Source: Epithemia pelagica
Taxonomy: Eukaryota > Bacillariophyta > Bacillariophyceae > Surirellales > Surirellaceae
Assembly: GCA_946965045.2 (NCBI GenBank)
Contig: OX337236.1
Location: 1,736,001-1,800,000 of the forward strand
Direction: 5' to 3'
DNA: 64,000 bases
The notes below the pieces were generated by a model that saw only the letters and a list, made by a program, of their open reading frames with translations, did not search any database and had not been told where the DNA came from. Position 1 is the stretch's first letter. Every line of letters begins with the position of its first letter. The position numbers and the translations under genes are program-made. Below, piece after piece: positions 60,873-64,000 of this stretch.

Positions 60873-61814
60873 TCACAAGGACTCGTAGTCTCGGCGACGA
60901 CTGTACCACATTCGACATCCACAAACTGCGAATAGTCCACCCACAACGAGGATGGCAAGTACAAGGAACGGCAGTTCTTCGTGAGAACCGGCAACACACT
61001 GATTGGATCGACAGATTAAATCTCCCTGACATGCTTCGTCTTGGCTTTGACAGCCCATGGCTTGTTCCCAACATTTGCAGTCCTCCGTACACAAGCTTTC
61101 CAAATAGTCGGACATATTTCGCGGACCCGAATCGCATTGATAGAGGAGACGTAGTTTTAGGATATCAAGGTCGGTGGGGCCGTCTAGTTGCCCCAGAGTC
61201 ACTCCCGGTGGACCACGCATGGCCCCGCTGCCAGTGGAAAAGTCGTCGGCGTAGTCGTGCATGAGAGAACCATAGTCATAGGGACTTTCGAGATTGTCGA
61301 CAATCACTCGTTTGGCAAAATAGAATTCAAAGCCTGGCCACACATTCTCCCACACCATGTCAATGTAGTCATCGCAATCCCACCGCGTAGACTCATGCCA
61401 AAACCCCAATGCATGGAAAAGTAAATGCAAAGCTGTTCCCTTGTCCATATCCTTCACAGCCAGGTTCAAGTCTTGGACGTCGACCTGTTGGCCCACATAC
61501 GACCAATACGATGGATACCCGGCAAAATGGCCCTCTTGATCGATATTTTTTGTTATGAAACGAAGCTGTGGAACCAGATCCGTGTCATTGGTCTCTTGAA
61601 AGTTGATCACTCCACTACGTGTCTCAATTTCACGAAGTGCTTCCTCCACAAGAGTCTTGTTGGCAATGAATCCTTCCTCATATCGATAAGGAATGAAGGC
61701 AACATTAAATTCGCGGGCAGGCCAACGATTAAAGCGATGACCTGGTAACGCCCCATCATCTTTCAGGATTCCCTTGGAAATAAGATCCGAAGTGTAGTCT
61801 GGACCGTACGCCTC
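60873..61814 (-). CDS. Astacin-like (M12A) membrane protein lacking the catalytic Glu; 5' end unresolved
   Basis: The last exon runs from an acceptor (CTAG/GAGGCG, first base 61814) to the stop at 60873; it has no in-frame ATG before the domain, so at least one upstream exon is missing. The astacin fold is recognisable: RFNRWPAREFNVAFIPY at the start, VINFQE, the metal site HLLFHALGFWHESTRWDCDDYI, and the Met-turn region SPYDYGSLMHDY. In active astacins the metal motif is HExxHxxGxxHE. Here the three His are kept but the general-base Glu is Leu and the following Gly position is Phe, so peptidase activity is not expected. A Cys-rich module (CTEDCKCWEQAMGCQ...CQGDLICRSNQC) follows, then one membrane helix (LPFLVLAILVVGGLFAVCG) and a short basic tail. 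It looks like a type I surface protein. Confidence 0.75.
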   Translation of the reverse strand, partial: EAYGPDYTSDLISKGILKDDGALPGHRFNRWPAREFNVAFIPYRYEEGFIANKTLVEEALREIETRSGVINFQETNDTDLVPQLRFITKNIDQEGHFAGYPSYWSYVGQQVDVQDLNLAVKDMDKGTALHLLFHALGFWHESTRWDCDDYIDMVWENVWPGFEFYFAKRVIVDNLESPYDYGSLMHDYADDFSTGSGAMRGPPGVTLGQLDGPTDLDILKLRLLYQCDSGPRNMSDYLESLCTEDCKCWEQAMGCQSQDEACQGDLICRSNQCVAGSHEELPFLVLAILVVGGLFAVCGCRMWYSRRRDYESL

Positions 61815-62404
61815 CTAGATTTAACTACGAACAGCCACGATATCGTATTCTATCCGCTTTATGTTTGTCACAACCTGATGATTTCAGTCGTATATTTCAA
61901 GCCTTGTGCCATACATGAAGTTCATGCCAGATCAAAAGATACCTTTTTGAGATTTGAGATGTCAGTGAGATTCTTTGATGACGACAGCTATTGCTAGCTA
62001 GTGGCACTATGGGGGTAAGTGGTAATAGGGCATAGCATCAATAGGATAGCCTAAGTAACACTATTCCCCGAGCATGAATACATAAAAAAGATCAAACATT
62101 CATCCATGGCAAATAGCTAGATTTATTGTCAAATGCGGGAGCTCTGGATCAAATGTGTCGACTTCATCCGTCATATGGGTGTTACCGAATCATTATAGAT
62201 AATGAAGGTCTTGTCCTCCCGAGCAAGTCACAAAAGACCGTTGCGGTGGCTCTTCGTGGAGTTTCGTACTTTGGAAAGATGACGTTGCATGAATCATCCT
62301 TCACACCCTTGACCGTGGGTTTTCGTCCCATTGGTGCTCCTATTGAATGAGACTTCTTCTCATACCAAGATGCGAAGCCACACATGGCTTGACCGATCGG
62401 CAAA
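61815..62404. other. Region with the unresolved 5' part of the astacin-like gene
   Basis: About 590 bp. The first exon(s) of the astacin-like gene should lie here or beyond. A minus-strand frame at 62182-62415 and a plus-strand one at 62126-62350 both have no recognisable domain and overlap. I could not find a signal peptide with a good donor. Confidence 0.4.
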
Positions 62405-63814
62405 CTACGGATCACTCAAAAGGGGAACTTTGGATTCTGCCATCTTCTTGGATTTGGAGTGTGGCGAAGAAGGCAAACACGCATATGTACAGCAAAGTCC
62501 CAAGAGCAAAACCTCAATTCCATCCAACACCCTTCCTGCCTTGGGATGATCAATCCATAATAAACAAAGAGATATACCACAAAGACCGATACCCCCCAAT
62601 CGAATCCGAAGCAAGTACTGCAGTCTCTGCGTCCAAGCTTGATTCAAGCCTTCCCGTTTCTTCCAATCTTCGTCTGCTTGAAATTCGGCTTCGAAAGAGG
62701 CAGCTTGGGCATCCATATCGGCCATTAGTTTGGCCACATGCTCTTCTCCTCGGTCCTCAATGATTTCAAGTTCCATACTCCGCCGAAGAACGGGATCTTT
62801 GAGCGTCTGAATAAGGTGTCTTTTCCCGCGTTGTCGCTGCGTCTCACCGGCCATGAGGCGTCGTTGCAATCCCGAAAGTGCCATGCACGAAAGTGCAATG
62901 TACAACCATAGGACGATATCCGCCACTGGCATATCCCACTGAAATTCCATCTCTTCCATCTTTTCAGCAGCTGCATCCAGTGCTCGACGACAGGACTGCG
63001 ACAGTAGCATATCCGAACGATAGAGTTGCCGAATGCATTCACTCTTTTCCACTCCTCCCACCGAGAATGGAAACTCTGGAAGCGGATTCAGCGATTTGGG
63101 TTCCATACCTACCTTCGCCACAGCCTGGTCCAAAACTTGATCCAAAATGTCCACGACCTCGTTGGTTTGGGACCGTCCCTCTGGAGATGACAAGACAGCC
63201 TCGTGGATCATTGTTCGGAGTTCTTCGATTGAGAATTCACCCACCGGTACATGGACTTGTTCTGGCAAGAGGATCAGTTTGCCATCCAGTAAGCCTGCTT
63301 TCTCGTTCGCGAAACTCACAGCAATCAACACTTCAAAGAGAGATGACAGAAAGACCAACATTGCCCGAGATCGCACACTCAAAGTAGAGATGAATCGCGA
63401 GTTGACATGGGGTCTTCCCTGTAGGGCAAATTCATACCGCGAACTGCCCTGAGGGTTTTGTGCTATTCGATAATCGTTGAATATTTGTTGCATGGATAAT
63501 GCGATTACATCGGCCATGACTTCTTTCTTTTCATTGAGAGTATCCGGTTGAGATACGATCATATGGGGTATCGGGCAGGAACTCGAATACATGAATGGAC
63601 TGATCAAGGAGAAGAACGGATTGGGAATCACATGCTCGGCACAATCCTTATAGTCTTGCATCAATAACAGAGATAGAAATTTGGCTTTGCCCTTGGAGTC
63701 CACCTGATCTTTGAAGATTCCAAAACGATACATGGAGGGCAATTTGCAAAAGGCATCGACATCTACTCGACACTGATCCACCAACGTAAGGGATAATTTG
63801 TGAGCATTCTCCAT
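62405..63814 (-). CDS. Uncharacterised protein with three C-terminal membrane segments
   Basis: 469 residues from the first ATG (63814); the frame is open a further ~60 bp upstream to a stop, so an earlier exon may exist beyond the window. I do not recognise the family. A soluble-looking N-terminal ~300 residues contain a hydrophobic helix-like stretch (RAMLVFLSSLFEVLIAVSFANE, ~140-160) and a helical part with FSIEELRTMIHEAVLSS. Then come a membrane segment (VADIVLWLYIALSCMALSGL, ~297-316), a charged helix of ~90 residues (MELEIIEDRGEEHVAKLMA, then a Glu/Ala-rich part) and two hydrophobic segments (IGLCGISLCLLWI and VLLLGLCCTYACL). The tail is Ser/Lys-rich and ends in LLSDP. Orientation and organelle cannot be inferred. 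Confidence 0.6.
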   Translation of the reverse strand: MENAHKLSLTLVDQCRVDVDAFCKLPSMYRFGIFKDQVDSKGKAKFLSLLLMQDYKDCAEHVIPNPFFSLISPFMYSSSCPIPHMIVSQPDTLNEKKEVMADVIALSMQQIFNDYRIAQNPQGSSRYEFALQGRPHVNSRFISTLSVRSRAMLVFLSSLFEVLIAVSFANEKAGLLDGKLILLPEQVHVPVGEFSIEELRTMIHEAVLSSPEGRSQTNEVVDILDQVLDQAVAKVGMEPKSLNPLPEFPFSVGGVEKSECIRQLYRSDMLLSQSCRRALDAAAEKMEEMEFQWDMPVADIVLWLYIALSCMALSGLQRRLMAGETQRQRGKRHLIQTLKDPVLRRSMELEIIEDRGEEHVAKLMADMDAQAASFEAEFQADEDWKKREGLNQAWTQRLQYLLRIRLGGIGLCGISLCLLWIDHPKAGRVLDGIEVLLLGLCCTYACLPSSPHSKSKKMAESKVPLLSDP

Positions 63815-64000
63815 ATGACGCTTAATTGCTTTTGGGTTTCCAATGTGGTGGAGAACGTAGGAGCATAGAAACAATCATGAGTGCAAGGGAGAGCGACGAC
63901 CATTACGCGGAAGTAGCACAACATGTGCGTTACGACGTTTGGATAATCTCTCACGTACCACTGTCTGTTTCGGCAAGGTGGGAAGACCCAATGTTTGTAC

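Noticed and set aside
1-64000. tRNA, rRNA and other structural RNA genes
   Set aside because: I looked through the intergenic stretches and saw no cloverleaf or rRNA-like sequence; a covariance search could still find one.

Overview
This is a nuclear window from a eukaryote, most probably a diatom or another ochrophyte stramenopile. Genes are dense and lie on both strands. Where introns are present they are short GT-AG introns (about 60-310 bp). The proteins carry eukaryotic targeting signals: a peroxisomal SKL tail on a catalase, an MGCxxS myristoylation start, mitochondrial presequence-like N-termini and type II signal anchors. The gene set includes DNA polymerase zeta (REV3), a PPR protein and PP2C. 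The organism is inferred from style and gene content; I could not run a search. Identifications rest on motifs and family knowledge.

Layout. 0-10 kb: the tail of an RlmN-like radical SAM enzyme, an unknown two-exon gene, a fusion of a hydroxylysine-kinase-like APH domain with an ITP/XTP pyrophosphatase, a myristoylated ankyrin/armadillo protein and a PP2C phosphatase. 10-30 kb: a glycosyltransferase-like type II membrane protein (GT), a DUF3605-like gene (X) and a papain-like gene (P), then a coiled-coil membrane protein, a second DUF3605-like gene and a large protein ending in a GT25 glycosyltransferase domain. After a small foldback-type element comes a second, inverted copy of the GT-X-P block. 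30-44 kb: a full-length adenosylcobyric acid synthase (CobQ), a DUF2306 membrane protein, an AAA-ATPase/TPR-like protein with an in-frame stop, an LRR protein, a second GT paralogue and a family-16 methyltransferase. 44-64 kb: a four-TM protein, peroxisomal catalase, an acidic protein, a small mitochondrial COA3-like protein, REV3 in five exons, a PPR protein, an astacin-like protein lacking the catalytic Glu, and a membrane protein running towards the window edge.

The most striking structure is the second GT-X-P block (about 25353-29306). It is an inverted and circularly permuted copy of about 11895-16495. The truncated GT fragment sits next to the 3' end of P, and the outer ends of the copy both map to one point in the GT-X spacer (about 12235-12250). 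That is the pattern expected when a segment is excised as a circle, opened at another point and reinserted. In the new copy P is intact, X has a frameshift that removes its signal-peptide region, and GT is a fragment with an early stop. Other points of note are CobQ in a eukaryotic genome, the kinase-ITPase fusion, the GT25 domain on a nuclear-looking N-terminus, and the astacin with HLLFH in place of HExxH.
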